Positions 1-4,794 are shown, numbered from the stretch's first letter. The stretch: DNA of 6,467 bases from an uncultured Oscillospiraceae bacterium (GCA_905233785.1 CAJOCV010000100.1:1-6467); one strand, 5' to 3'. Numbers and translations are program-made. The notes: generated by a model from the letters alone, not told the origin.

Positions 1-39
1 CGCAGAGACAAGCTTCGAAATGGAGGACGGAAGGGTCTC

Positions 40-102
40 ATGAAAAACCTGCAAACCAAGCGGGAACGGGAAAAGCGTATGGTCAGCGAAATGATCGCAT
101 TA
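40..102 (+). pseudogene. 5' remnant of a nitrous oxide-stimulated promoter (YgbA_NO-like) family gene
   Basis: Only the first 21 codons survive. They read MKNLQTKREREKRMVSEMIAL, which resembles the N-terminus of small cysteine-rich proteins named nitrous oxide-stimulated promoter family, where a basic R-E-R-x-K-R-x-V stretch leads into M-I-x-L and then Y-C-R. The Y-C-R and all downstream cysteines are absent. After codon 21 the frame stays open to position 561, but that sequence is plainly the antisense of a flavin reductase-like gene, so the 173-codon frame is a chimera and not a real protein. A GGAAGGG Shine-Dalgarno (29-35) sits five bases before the ATG. The family assignment rests on about 14 residues recalled from memory and is moderate; the truncation follows from the antisense overlap. 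Confidence 0.5.
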
Positions 103-521
103 CAGCCCCGTTACGTTGTCAAAGCCCTGGAGATCGTAGACGTCCTCCACCTCACACTCCATCGTGACCTTGGCTCTGTCGATCATCGGCGCGCCTTTTT
201 CACCGATGGAATAGGCGAAGGCCGCGGACTTGTCGGTTTTGTTGCCGCTGACACAGCCCATACGGTCGGCCTCCTTCAGCCAGGAGGCGTCCACGACGTT
301 GACGGAAACTACTTTGTTCTCCCGGATGCCCTTGTTGGTATAATGGGCCTTGACCATGGAGAGCATCAAATGGCTGTGCGCCATGACGCCCGCGTGGGCC
401 ACCAAGGTCCAGTTCGGCTTTCCGTCCACCATCGCTCCCACTACGATCACCGGAGAGGGATACAGCGCCAGCTGCGCGCCTGCTCGTACAGGGCAAAAAA
501 TTTTTCCGCGTTTTCGATCAT
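100..521 (-). pseudogene. Flavin reductase-like (FMN-binding) protein, frameshifted and 3'-truncated
   Basis: The product resembles flavin reductase-like FMN-binding proteins of about 190 residues, which bind FMN in a split-barrel fold. It starts at an ATG (521-519) ten bases after AAGGAG (537-532) and reads MIENAEKFFALYEQ. The rest of the family pattern (A-Q-L-A-L-Y-P-S-P-V-I-V-V-G, then W-T-L-V, H-Y-T-N-K-G-I-R, S-V-N-V-V and S-W-L-K-E-A-D-R-M-G) continues in a different frame from about 480 downward. Adding one G at 480-479 restores E-Q-G-A-Q-L and joins the halves. Without it the first frame stops 10 codons later. The far end breaks off after G-F-D-N and stops at 100-102, so roughly the last 50 residues are missing. 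A TATAAT (560-555 on -) could be its -10, but no well-spaced -35 is visible. Two independent lesions make it non-functional unless one is a sequencing error. The family call is secure; the exact substrate cannot be told. Confidence 0.8.
103..114. other. Tail-to-tail deletion junction between two broken genes
   Basis: The + strand gene is recognisable up to codon 21 (ending at 102). The - strand flavin reductase is recognisable down to its G-F-D-N motif (Asp-Asn codons at 115-120). The roughly 12 bases between fit neither protein. The stop codon that ends the - strand frame (TAA, reading 102-100) is supplied by the antisense of the leucine codon of the + gene. The simplest reading is a deletion that removed the 3' ends of two convergent genes and joined what was left. 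An assembly artefact would look the same. Confidence 0.55.
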
Positions 522-611
522 AACGGATTCTCTCCTTTGCGTTAAGCTGAGAACATTATAATAATGGCGTGAATGGCGTGGCGCTTTGTCAAAGGATAGT
601 GGTTAGTTCTC

Positions 612-676
612 TGCCGTGGCTCCCCCTCCGGGGGAGCTGTCGAGCAAGCTTGCGAGCGAGACTGAGGGGGCTTGAC
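612..676. repeat. Dispersed palindromic intergenic repeat (REP-like)
   Basis: A GC-rich block in an otherwise gene-free stretch. GCTCCCCC (619-626) pairs perfectly with GGGGGAGC (630-637) around a three-base loop. This is followed by an AGCAAGCTTGC-type palindrome near 644-653 and then by GAGGGGGC (664-671), which is complementary to the opening arm. From memory, elements with a C-rich/G-rich hairpin followed by GACTGAGGG recur many times in genomes of gut Clostridia, and short open frames over them are commonly mis-called as genes. Copy number cannot be judged from one window. Confidence 0.6.
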
Positions 677-822
677 CTGATAGGGATCGGGGAAGGACGC
701 ACTCTATTGCTCTTGGTGTATAAGACGGAACAGCTACTGGGAAAGATGGGGTAGTTTTGCACTGACCGGATATCCTGCTGTGAGTATGCTGATAAAGAAG
801 ATGGGTGTGATGGAAAAGCATA
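677..822. other. Intergenic stretch with no supported gene
   Basis: No start with a ribosome binding site, no family-like translation and no strong promoter was seen in this stretch. The open frames across it (569-754 on + and 603-869 on -) run through the palindromic repeat and have low-complexity translations, so I treat them as non-coding. Together with the flanking repeat and terminator it fills the gap between the flavin reductase remnant and the YbjN gene. Confidence 0.6.
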
Positions 823-882
823 AAAAACAATACTATTGGGCAGATTATTGGGAGAATAATCGTATTCAATAGTATTGTTTTT
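823..882 (-). terminator. Long-stem terminator behind the YbjN gene, possibly two-way
   Basis: AAAAACAATACTATTG (823-838) is a perfect 16-base inverted match to CAATAGTATTGTTTTT (867-882). The 28-base interior holds a second small hairpin, ATTATT (844-849) with AATAAT (855-860). On the - strand the stem ends in a U-run and starts about 18 bases after the YbjN stop codon, so it should end that operon. The A-rich left arm also gives a U-run on the other strand, so it could work both ways. The long perfect stem with a nested hairpin is larger than a usual terminator and could instead be a small non-coding repeat element. Confidence 0.7.
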
Positions 883-900
883 GCTAAAGAAATATATTCT

Positions 901-1311
901 TTATGACCAAAGCGCCTTCATTATAGTCTGATAGGCTTCATCCACAATGTTTACGGTGCGCTGAACAAAAGCACAACAGATTGCACCGCAATTATATTCA
1001 TCAACATAAGAATCAGATGACACGGCAATATCGCCGTCTTTATCAAGAGAAAACTGCACCCAACGATAATGCGTGTTCAATTGATTGCACACGATTATCC
1101 CGTTGATTCTCTTATCTTCTGGGAAGGTACAAATATCCCAGCATTTGAATGAGACATCTGGAGAACCATTATCGCTGAAGAACACAACAACCGTTATTGA
1201 GCGAAGATTTGTGCCAGTATAAGTTACTTTTATGATGTTCTCTGCATGGTCAAGATATTTAATTCCGTGCTCATCCATATATTTCATGCAGAGGTTCTTG
1301 TAATTTGCCAT
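901..1311 (-). CDS. YbjN domain-containing protein
   Basis: A 136-residue cytoplasmic protein without signal peptide or membrane segment. The second half carries the pattern typical of YbjN-domain proteins: a C-N-x-L-N start of strand (residues 75-79), R-W-V-x-F-x-L-D-x-D-G-D (83-94), then a D-E-x-x-C-G segment (104-109) and a C-terminal helix ending in I-M-K-A-L-W. YbjN domains are small alpha/beta folds related to type III secretion chaperones and are usually listed as putative regulators; no enzymatic activity is known. The ATG (1311-1309) follows an AGAGG Shine-Dalgarno (1322-1318) by six bases. The gene begins only 13 bases after the repeat-protein gene, so the two are almost certainly co-transcribed from the promoter near 1575. 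It is followed by a strong hairpin. Base composition is AT-richer than thrS, consistent with an accessory or transferred origin. The family is fairly sure; the function is unknown. Confidence 0.8.
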   Translation of the reverse strand: MANYKNLCMKYMDEHGIKYLDHAENIIKVTYTGTNLRSITVVVFFSDNGSPDVSFKCWDICTFPEDKRINGIIVCNQLNTHYRWVQFSLDKDGDIAVSSDSYVDEYNCGAICCAFVQRTVNIVDEAYQTIMKALWS

Positions 1312-1324
1312 GGTAGACCTCTCA

Positions 1325-1498
1325 TCAATAATCTATGGTGTATACGACATTACCCCAGGAACTATCGCCCTGACGAACTTTGTTTCCGTCAATGGTGTAT
1401 ACGACATCCCCCCAAGACCGATCGCCCTGACGAACTTTGTTTCCGTCAATGGTGTACACGACATCACCCCAAGAGCTATCACCTTGACGAATTTTCAT
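1325..1498 (-). CDS. Small protein of three 19-residue repeats (beta-flower-like)
   Basis: A 57-residue protein made almost wholly of three copies of K-[IV]-R-Q-G-D-[SR]-S-W-G-[DN]-V-V-Y-T-I-D, with the linker G-N between copies. I chose the ATG at 1498-1496 because a full GGAGG Shine-Dalgarno (around 1506-1512) sits directly upstream; a longer frame from 1531 would place that site inside the coding region. Each copy has an I-D-G turn followed by a strand and a second strand with W-G-x-V-V-Y-T-I-D, suggesting a repeated beta-hairpin. The pattern recalls short Firmicute proteins that databases name 5-fold beta-flower proteins, but this one has only three units, so it may be a short variant or may assemble as an oligomer. 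There is no signal peptide, cysteine or catalytic-looking residue. It is the first gene of an operon with the YbjN gene. The function is not known. Confidence 0.8.
   Translation of the reverse strand: MKIRQGDSSWGDVVYTIDGNKVRQGDRSWGDVVYTIDGNKVRQGDSSWGNVVYTIDY
1332..1498 (-). repeat. Three tandem 57-bp coding repeats
   Basis: In-frame units at 1332-1388, 1389-1445 and 1446-1498 (the last incomplete) encode the protein repeats. I count about 6 mismatches in 57 between the first two units, so the copies are recent or kept alike by conversion. The period divides by three, so gain or loss of a unit would keep the frame. It is not a CRISPR array: there are no unique spacers and the repeats are contiguous. 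Confidence 0.9.
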
Positions 1499-1540
1499 AA
1501 TACGTTCCTCCTCAAAAAAATTTTGCAACAAATTGCCTTG

Positions 1541-1559
1541 AGTAGTATTTTATACTACT
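1541..1559. promoter_or_regulatory. Palindromic operator over the -10, candidate RHH repressor site
   Basis: AGTAGTAT (1541-1548) and ATACTACT (1552-1559) form a perfect 8-3-8 palindrome. It covers the -10 of the - strand operon and lies between that operon and the divergent RHH gene. Repressors often bind such sites to block RNA polymerase. Assigning it to the neighbouring RHH protein is inference from position. A second, looser inverted pair, TCACCTGT (1565-1572) and ACAGGTGA (1605-1612), flanks the -35 and the ribosome binding site of the RHH gene. Confidence 0.6.
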
Positions 1560-1575
1560 TTATCTCACCTGTCAA
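1547..1575 (-). promoter_or_regulatory. Sigma-A promoter of the repeat protein-YbjN operon
   Basis: On the - strand a perfect TTGACA (1575-1570) is followed after 17 bases by TAAAAT (1552-1547). This is a strong housekeeping promoter firing toward the repeat-protein gene, with about 40 bases of leader before its ATG. The -10 lies inside the palindrome at 1541-1559. Confidence 0.8.
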
Positions 1576-1617
1576 GACTAAGTGGAATTTAGGAGTATAA
1601 TTAAACAGGTGATTAAA

Positions 1618-1785
1618 ATGAAGCCTTTGAAAGAGAAAATCAGCATTACAATAGACAGTGATATAGTGGAAAAGTTAAGAGAAGCGGCAGAGATTGATGA
1701 CCGTTCACTCTCCCAATACATTAATTTGATCTTGAAAGGGCATATTAAGGAAAATGAAAGTGAAAAGGAGAGCAGTGGTTTATAA
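1618..1785 (+). CDS. Ribbon-helix-helix (Arc/CopG-like) DNA-binding protein
   Basis: A 55-residue protein with the RHH layout: a short N-terminal strand K-I-S-I-T-I-D (residues 6-12), a first helix of about residues 13-26 (S-D-I-V-E-K-L-R-E-A-A-E) and a second helix from D-R-S-L-S-Q-Y-I-N-L-I-L-K (28-40), followed by a charged tail. RHH proteins dimerise, and the paired strands enter the DNA major groove. I chose the ATG at 1618 because AGGTGA sits about five bases upstream; a GTG at 1582 in the same frame has no better site. A TATAAT at 1596-1601 could be its -10, though the leader would then be very short. It is divergent from the repeat protein-YbjN operon and most likely controls it, itself, or both. 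No toxin-like partner follows, so it is not an evident antitoxin. No terminator is seen before the thrS promoter, so its transcript may run into the T-box leader. Confidence 0.8.
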   Translation: MKPLKEKISITIDSDIVEKLREAAEIDDRSLSQYINLILKGHIKENESEKESSGL

Positions 1786-1857
1786 TTATTGGTATAAGCG
1801 GTTCGGATGTTTTCTTGCTAATTGTTATGGAAGAGAACGCCGCGGCTTACTTTACAG

Positions 1858-1886
1858 TTGACACCGTCAACGCGGCGTGTTAAAAT
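1858..1886 (+). promoter_or_regulatory. Sigma-A promoter of thrS
   Basis: TTGACA (1858-1863), a 17-base spacer and TAAAAT (1881-1886) place the transcript start near 1892-1894, just before the T-box leader. The -35 lies within a perfect dyad GTTGAC-ACC-GTCAAC (1857-1871), itself bracketed by CGCCGC (1838-1843) and GCGGCG (1872-1877). Confidence 0.85.
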
Positions 1887-1891
1887 CCCAT

Positions 1892-2114
1892 CTGTCAAAG
1901 GCTTTGACGGAGAACGTCGGCGTGGGATGCGCGCAGAGAGGGCGGGCCATCGGCTGCAAGCCGCCCCGTGTACCACGGCGAAGGACCGCTCCCGAGCCGG
2001 GCGGAGGCAATGCCGCCCCGGGCTGATCCGCGTTACAGGATCGACGAGTGAAACACAAGGTGGAACCGTGTAATTTTTTGCACCCTTGGCTATGATGCCA
2101 AAGGTGCGTTTTTT
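1892..2114 (+). promoter_or_regulatory. T-box leader (tRNA-Thr sensing) of thrS
   Basis: This is a classic T-box arrangement. Stem I contains GCAGAGAGGGCGG (1932-1944) facing CCGCCCC (1961-1967). ACC followed by A (1972-1974) is a candidate threonine specifier on the 3' side, matching a tRNA-Thr with GGU anticodon. A GC-rich stem pairs 1995-2004 with 2013-2024. A small stem, GATCC (2025-2029) with GGATC (2038-2042), encloses a GTTA loop. The conserved T-box AAGGTGGAACCGTG lies at 2057-2070, followed by a terminator. In this family uncharged tRNA bound at the specifier and at the T-box stabilises an antiterminator; AAGGTG (2057-2062) can pair with the CACCCTT (2081-2087) terminator arm. A short hairpin, GTCAAA (1894-1899) with TTTGAC (1903-1908), lies at the 5' end. 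The T-box class is near certain. The exact specifier is inferred and its pairing was not modelled. Confidence 0.93.
2080..2114 (+). terminator. Regulated terminator of the thrS T-box
   Basis: GCACC-CTTGGC (2080-2090) pairs with GCCAAAGGTGC (2097-2107) around the loop TATGAT, followed by G and a T-run to 2114. Its 5' arm is shared with the antiterminator formed by the T-box sequence, so it should terminate when tRNA-Thr is charged. The thrS ribosome binding site lies just beyond. Confidence 0.9.
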
Positions 2115-2132
2115 GTTTGGGAGGAAAAAGCG

Positions 2133-3920
2133 ATGAAGATCATTTACAAGGACGGTACGGTCGGCGAGTGCCCGCAGGAGGAAGAGCTGCACGTTCTGCG
2201 CCACACCGCCGCCCATATCATGGCGCAGGCCATCAAGCGCCTCTATCCCCAGGCCGACTTTGCCTACGGCCCGGCGACCCAGAACGGCTTTTACTACGAC
2301 GTCGATCTAGGCGATACGAAGCTTACAAGCGAGGATCTCGAGAAGATCGAGAAGGAAATGAAGAAGATCTGCAAGGAAAATCTTCCCATCAAGTCCTTCA
2401 TCCTGAACCGTGAGGACTCTAAGAAGCTCATGGAAGAGCGCGGCGAGAAGTACAAGCTCGAGCATATGGAGGACTTGTCCGAGGAGACGGAGTTCAGCTT
2501 CTACCAGCAGGGCGAGTATGTGGACATGTGCCTCGGACCTCACCTGACCTACACCAAGGCGCTCAAGGCCTTCAAGGTCACGCAGCAGTCCGGCGCGTAC
2601 TGGAAGAACGACAGCGAGAACAAGATGCTCACGCGCATCAACGGCGTCGCCTTCCGCACGGCCGAGGAGCTTGCCGAGTGGGAAAAGCAGCAGGCTGAGG
2701 CGCGCGAGCGCGATCACCGCAAGATCGGCAAGGAGATGCAGCTGTTTATGACCGACGACCTCGTGGGCCGCGGTCTGCCGATGTTCCTGCCCAACGGCTA
2801 CGTTGTGTGGCAGGAGCTGGAAAACTACATCAAGGCCAAGGAGCGCCGTCTCGGCTATCAGCACGTCCTGACCCCCTGTGTGGGCACCGTCGATCTCTAC
2901 AAGACCTCCGGCCACTGGGATCACTACAAGGACAACATGTTCCCCGCCATGGAGATGGAGGGCGAGGCTTACGTTCTGCGCCCGATGAACTGCCCGCACC
3001 ATATGCGCATCTTTGCCAACCGTCCGCGCTCTTACCGGAATCTCCCCATCCGCATCGGCGAGATCGCGCACGATTTCCGCTATGAGTCCTCCGGCACGCT
3101 CAAGGGCATCGAGCGCGGCCGCCACTTCTGCCAGAACGACGCCCACCTCTTCGTGACGCCCGAGCAGATCAAGGACGAGGTTGCCTCTGTCTGCAGCCTG
3201 ATCTTTGACGTATACAAGGACTTCGGCATCACCGATTACCGCTGCGTCCTCTCCCTGCGCGACCCGGCGGACAAGAAAAAGTACCACCAGGACGACGAGA
3301 TGTGGAACACCGCGGAGAGCGCTCTGCGCGAGGTGCTCACCGAGATCGGCATCGACTTTACCGAGGAGATCGGCGAGGCCGCCTTCTACGGCCCCAAGCT
3401 CGATGTGAACGTCAAGCCCGCCGTCGGCGCGGAGTACACGCTCTCCACCTGCCAGCTCGACTTCTGCCTGCCCGCGAAGTTTGACCTGCGCTATATCGAC
3501 AAGGACGGCACGGAGAAGTGCCCCGTCGTCATCCACCGCGCGATCCTCGGCTCCCTCGACCGCTTCATGGCCTACCTCATCGAGGAGACCAAGGGGCGCT
3601 TCCCCCTGTGGCTTGCGCCGACCCAGGTCAAGGTGCTGCCCGTCAGCGAAAAGACCCTCGATTACGCCCGCGAAGTGTACAATACCCTCGAGGACGCGGG
3701 GCTTCGCGTCGTGCTCGATGAGAGCAATGAGAAGATCGGTTACAAGATCCGCCTTGCCCAGCAGGAGGATCGCGTGCCCTATATGCTCATCATCGGCGCC
3801 AAGGAGGCCGAGGCCGGCACGATCTCCGTCCGCACCCGCGGCGGCGAAGACCTCGGCGCGATGAGCCTGAGCGCTTTCATCGAAAAGGCGCAGAGCGAGA
3901 TCAGAAGCAAGGCGCGGTAA
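2133..3920 (+). CDS. thrS: Threonyl-tRNA synthetase lacking the TGS domain
   Basis: This 595-residue class II synthetase charges tRNA-Thr with threonine in the cytoplasm. The editing domain has H-T-A-A-H (residues 24-28) and M-C-L-G-P-H (132-137). The catalytic core has R-P-M-N-C-P-H-H (283-290), a motif 2 region through F-R-Y-E-S-S-G-T-L-K-G (315-325) and C-Q-N-D-A-H-L-F (333-340), and I-H-R-A-I-L-G-S-L-D-R-F (467-478). The zinc-binding Cys287, His338 and His468 are all present. The anticodon-binding domain begins near 493. Canonical ThrRS has about 640 residues with a TGS domain of some 60 residues ahead of the editing domain. Here only 18 residues precede the editing region. The ATG follows GGAGG (2119-2123), and the T-box terminator lies immediately upstream, so the short N-terminus is genuine and not a mis-called start. 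The gene is GC-rich, appears monocistronic, and is controlled by tRNA-Thr charging through its leader. Confidence 0.97.
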   Translation: MKIIYKDGTVGECPQEEELHVLRHTAAHIMAQAIKRLYPQADFAYGPATQNGFYYDVDLGDTKLTSEDLEKIEKEMKKICKENLPIKSFILNREDSKKLMEERGEKYKLEHMEDLSEETEFSFYQQGEYVDMCLGPHLTYTKALKAFKVTQQSGAYWKNDSENKMLTRINGVAFRTAEELAEWEKQQAEARERDHRKIGKEMQLFMTDDLVGRGLPMFLPNGYVVWQELENYIKAKERRLGYQHVLTPCVGTVDLYKTSGHWDHYKDNMFPAMEMEGEAYVLRPMNCPHHMRIFANRPRSYRNLPIRIGEIAHDFRYESSGTLKGIERGRHFCQNDAHLFVTPEQIKDEVASVCSLIFDVYKDFGITDYRCVLSLRDPADKKKYHQDDEMWNTAESALREVLTEIGIDFTEEIGEAAFYGPKLDVNVKPAVGAEYTLSTCQLDFCLPAKFDLRYIDKDGTEKCPVVIHRAILGSLDRFMAYLIEETKGRFPLWLAPTQVKVLPVSEKTLDYAREVYNTLEDAGLRVVLDESNEKIGYKIRLAQQEDRVPYMLIIGAKEAEAGTISVRTRGGEDLGAMSLSAFIEKAQSEIRSKAR

Positions 3921-3929
3921 GGGCGCCGA

Positions 3930-3960
3930 GCCAGTAGGGGCGACCCTTGCGGTCGCCCGC
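3930..3960. repeat. Short GC-rich hairpin repeat downstream of thrS
   Basis: GGGCGACC (3938-3945) and GGTCGCCC (3951-3958) form a perfect 8-base stem around CTTGC, led by AGTAGG. From memory, GTAGGGGCG-A-type hairpins are dispersed intergenic repeats in Clostridia. There is no T-run after it, so it is unlikely to be the thrS terminator by itself, though it could protect the 3' end of the message. Confidence 0.55.
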
Positions 3961-3989
3961 GCGGCATAAACCAAAGATCGAATAAAATT

Positions 3990-4023
3990 CGGGCGACTTC
4001 GCTGCTATGTGCGAAGCCGCCCG
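3990..4023. terminator. Two-way terminator between thrS and the convergent small gene
   Basis: CGGGCGACTTCGC (3990-4002) pairs with GCGAAGCCGCCCG (4011-4023) around an 8-base loop. On + the single mismatch is A opposite C; on - the same position becomes a G-U pair, and the stem there is followed by an AATTTTATT tract. This favours termination of the - strand gene ending at 4086, with weaker action on thrS transcripts. Confidence 0.65.
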
Positions 4024-4085
4024 TTCCTCGTTTGTACTATCAGCCCATTGATTGTAAAACAAGACACAGAATAGGGAATGGACTA

Positions 4086-4451
4086 TTATGTTTTTTTGTA
4101 TCTCATGTCACTAAAGACAACATCATATGGCTTTGAGCCTAAATGCAAGATGGAATTTTGAACGGTATAATAGTAGTCTATCGTTCCCCATACTCCGGCG
4201 ATAATTAAACGATCATCGTCAACTTTCCAAGTCATGGACATTCCATCAATGGTGCCTTTTCCGTTTCGAGAGAAGCTAATGGAAGATGGATATTCGTCAT
4301 AGAGAATACTACCATCGTAGTTGCTTGTTATGATCCAATTTCCGTAAAGCTCCAGCTTTGCACCTATAGCACCTATAGCAGTATAGAAAATCACAATCGA
4401 GACAAGAGAAAGAGTAAGCCCAAGTAAGATAATCCGTGAGAGATGTTTCAA
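4086..4451 (-). CDS. Small exported or membrane-anchored beta-rich protein, TTG start
   Basis: A 121-residue protein of unknown function. A basic N-terminus (K2, H3, R6) leads into a hydrophobic stretch of about residues 7-30, either a signal peptide (possible cleavage after A-I-G-A, 28-31) or a single membrane anchor; no lipobox cysteine is present. The rest is strand-rich: G-N-W-I-I near 37-41, then S-I-S-F-S-R-N-G-K-G-T-I-D-G (57-70), T-W-K-V-D-D-D-R-L-I-I (74-84) and G-T-I-D-Y-Y-Y-T-V (89-97). This layout recalls small lipocalin-like or DUF5640-like extracellular domains of Firmicutes, but the match is only in general pattern. The start is a TTG (4451-4449) seven bases after a strong AAGGAGG (4465-4459); no ATG or GTG fits. 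It is divergent from the XRE regulator and AT-richer than thrS. The regulator may control it. Confidence 0.75.
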   Translation of the reverse strand: MKHLSRIILLGLTLSLVSIVIFYTAIGAIGAKLELYGNWIITSNYDGSILYDEYPSSISFSRNGKGTIDGMSMTWKVDDDRLIIAGVWGTIDYYYTVQNSILHLGSKPYDVVFSDMRYKKT

Positions 4452-4470
4452 AACGATGCCTCCTTCAGTA

Positions 4471-4487
4471 TAGCAATGAAATTGCTA
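4471..4487. promoter_or_regulatory. Palindrome upstream of the small exported protein gene
   Basis: TAGCAAT-GAA-ATTGCTA is a perfect 7-3-7 dyad just upstream of the ribosome binding site of the - strand gene. It overlaps a possible -10 on that strand (TATACT, 4472-4467). It is a candidate operator or a small leader hairpin; the protein that would bind it is not known, the XRE protein next door being one candidate. Confidence 0.45.
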
Positions 4488-4528
4488 AAGCCACGAAAAC
4501 AAAGGAATGTGCATATACCAATACGGGA

Positions 4529-4553
4529 TATAATAAATATACCATTCTGGTAT
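4529..4553 (+). promoter_or_regulatory. -10 and operator-like dyad of the XRE gene
   Basis: A perfect TATAAT (4529-4534) precedes ATACCA-TTC-TGGTAT (4539-4553), a 6-3-6 dyad at the expected start of transcription. A further TATACCA half-site lies at 4514-4520. No good -35 was seen. The position fits autoregulation by the XRE protein, which is inference. Confidence 0.5.
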
Positions 4554-4568
4554 TCTCTTGTCAAGAGG

Positions 4569-4790
4569 GTGATCGGAATAAAAAACCGCTTGAGACAATT
4601 GAGAGAAGAACGCAAGCTTTCACAGGTAAAGGTTTCCATGGATTTGTTCTTAAACCAAAACAGCATCAGCCGCTATGAGACGGGAGCACGTGAAGCGGGC
4701 TATGAACTGTTGATTCGCTTTGCTGACTATTACGATGTTTCAATCGACTACATTCTATATAGAACAAATAACCCGAAAACCAATTGCTGA
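4569..4790 (+). CDS. XRE-family helix-turn-helix regulator
   Basis: A compact Cro/C1-type DNA-binding protein of about 73 residues with no partner domain. From the GTG at 4569 it reads V-I-G-I-K-N-R-L-R-Q-L-R-E-E-R-K-L-S-Q, then the turn and recognition helix around L-N-Q-N-S-I-S-R-Y-E-T-G (residues 28-39), and the closing helices G-Y-E-L-L-I-R-F-A-D-Y-Y-D-V-S-I-D-Y-I-L (44-63) typical of these repressors. The open frame extends upstream to 4443, but that part is antisense to the start of the divergent gene and covers its promoter region, so I place the start near the first helix. The GTG is the best candidate, though its ribosome binding site is poor and a TTG at about 4590 is possible. Palindromes upstream suggest it controls itself and the divergent exported-protein gene. 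A terminator follows. Confidence 0.85.
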   Translation: MIGIKNRLRQLREERKLSQVKVSMDLFLNQNSISRYETGAREAGYELLIRFADYYDVSIDYILYRTNNPKTNC

Positions 4791-4794
4791 AACT

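Noticed and set aside
555..592. Full promoter for the flavin reductase remnant (TATAAT with TTGACA on the - strand)
   Set aside because: The two boxes are 26 bases apart, too far for a sigma-A promoter; only the -10 is plausible.
603..869. 88-codon - strand frame
   Set aside because: Its C-terminal third is the translation of the palindromic repeat at 612-676 and its start lies in the terminator; a typical false gene over such repeats.
1332..1498. Possible CRISPR array
   Set aside because: The 57-bp units are contiguous and coding, with no unique spacers and no cas genes nearby.
1246..1600. Repeat-containing + strand frames opposite the microprotein
   Set aside because: They are antisense shadows of the 57-bp coding repeats; the - strand has the promoter, GGAGG sites and family-like sequence.
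1618..1785. RHH protein as antitoxin of a toxin-antitoxin pair
   Set aside because: No toxin-like gene follows; the next element is the thrS promoter. The divergent genes do not look like known toxins.
1818..2216. Open frames on both strands over the thrS leader
   Set aside because: The region is fully explained as promoter, T-box RNA and terminator.
2307..3974. Long 555-codon open frame antisense to thrS
   Set aside because: It lies over a certain thrS gene; strong third-position GC bias leaves the antisense frame free of stops. Its translation is Ala/Leu/Val-rich without family features.
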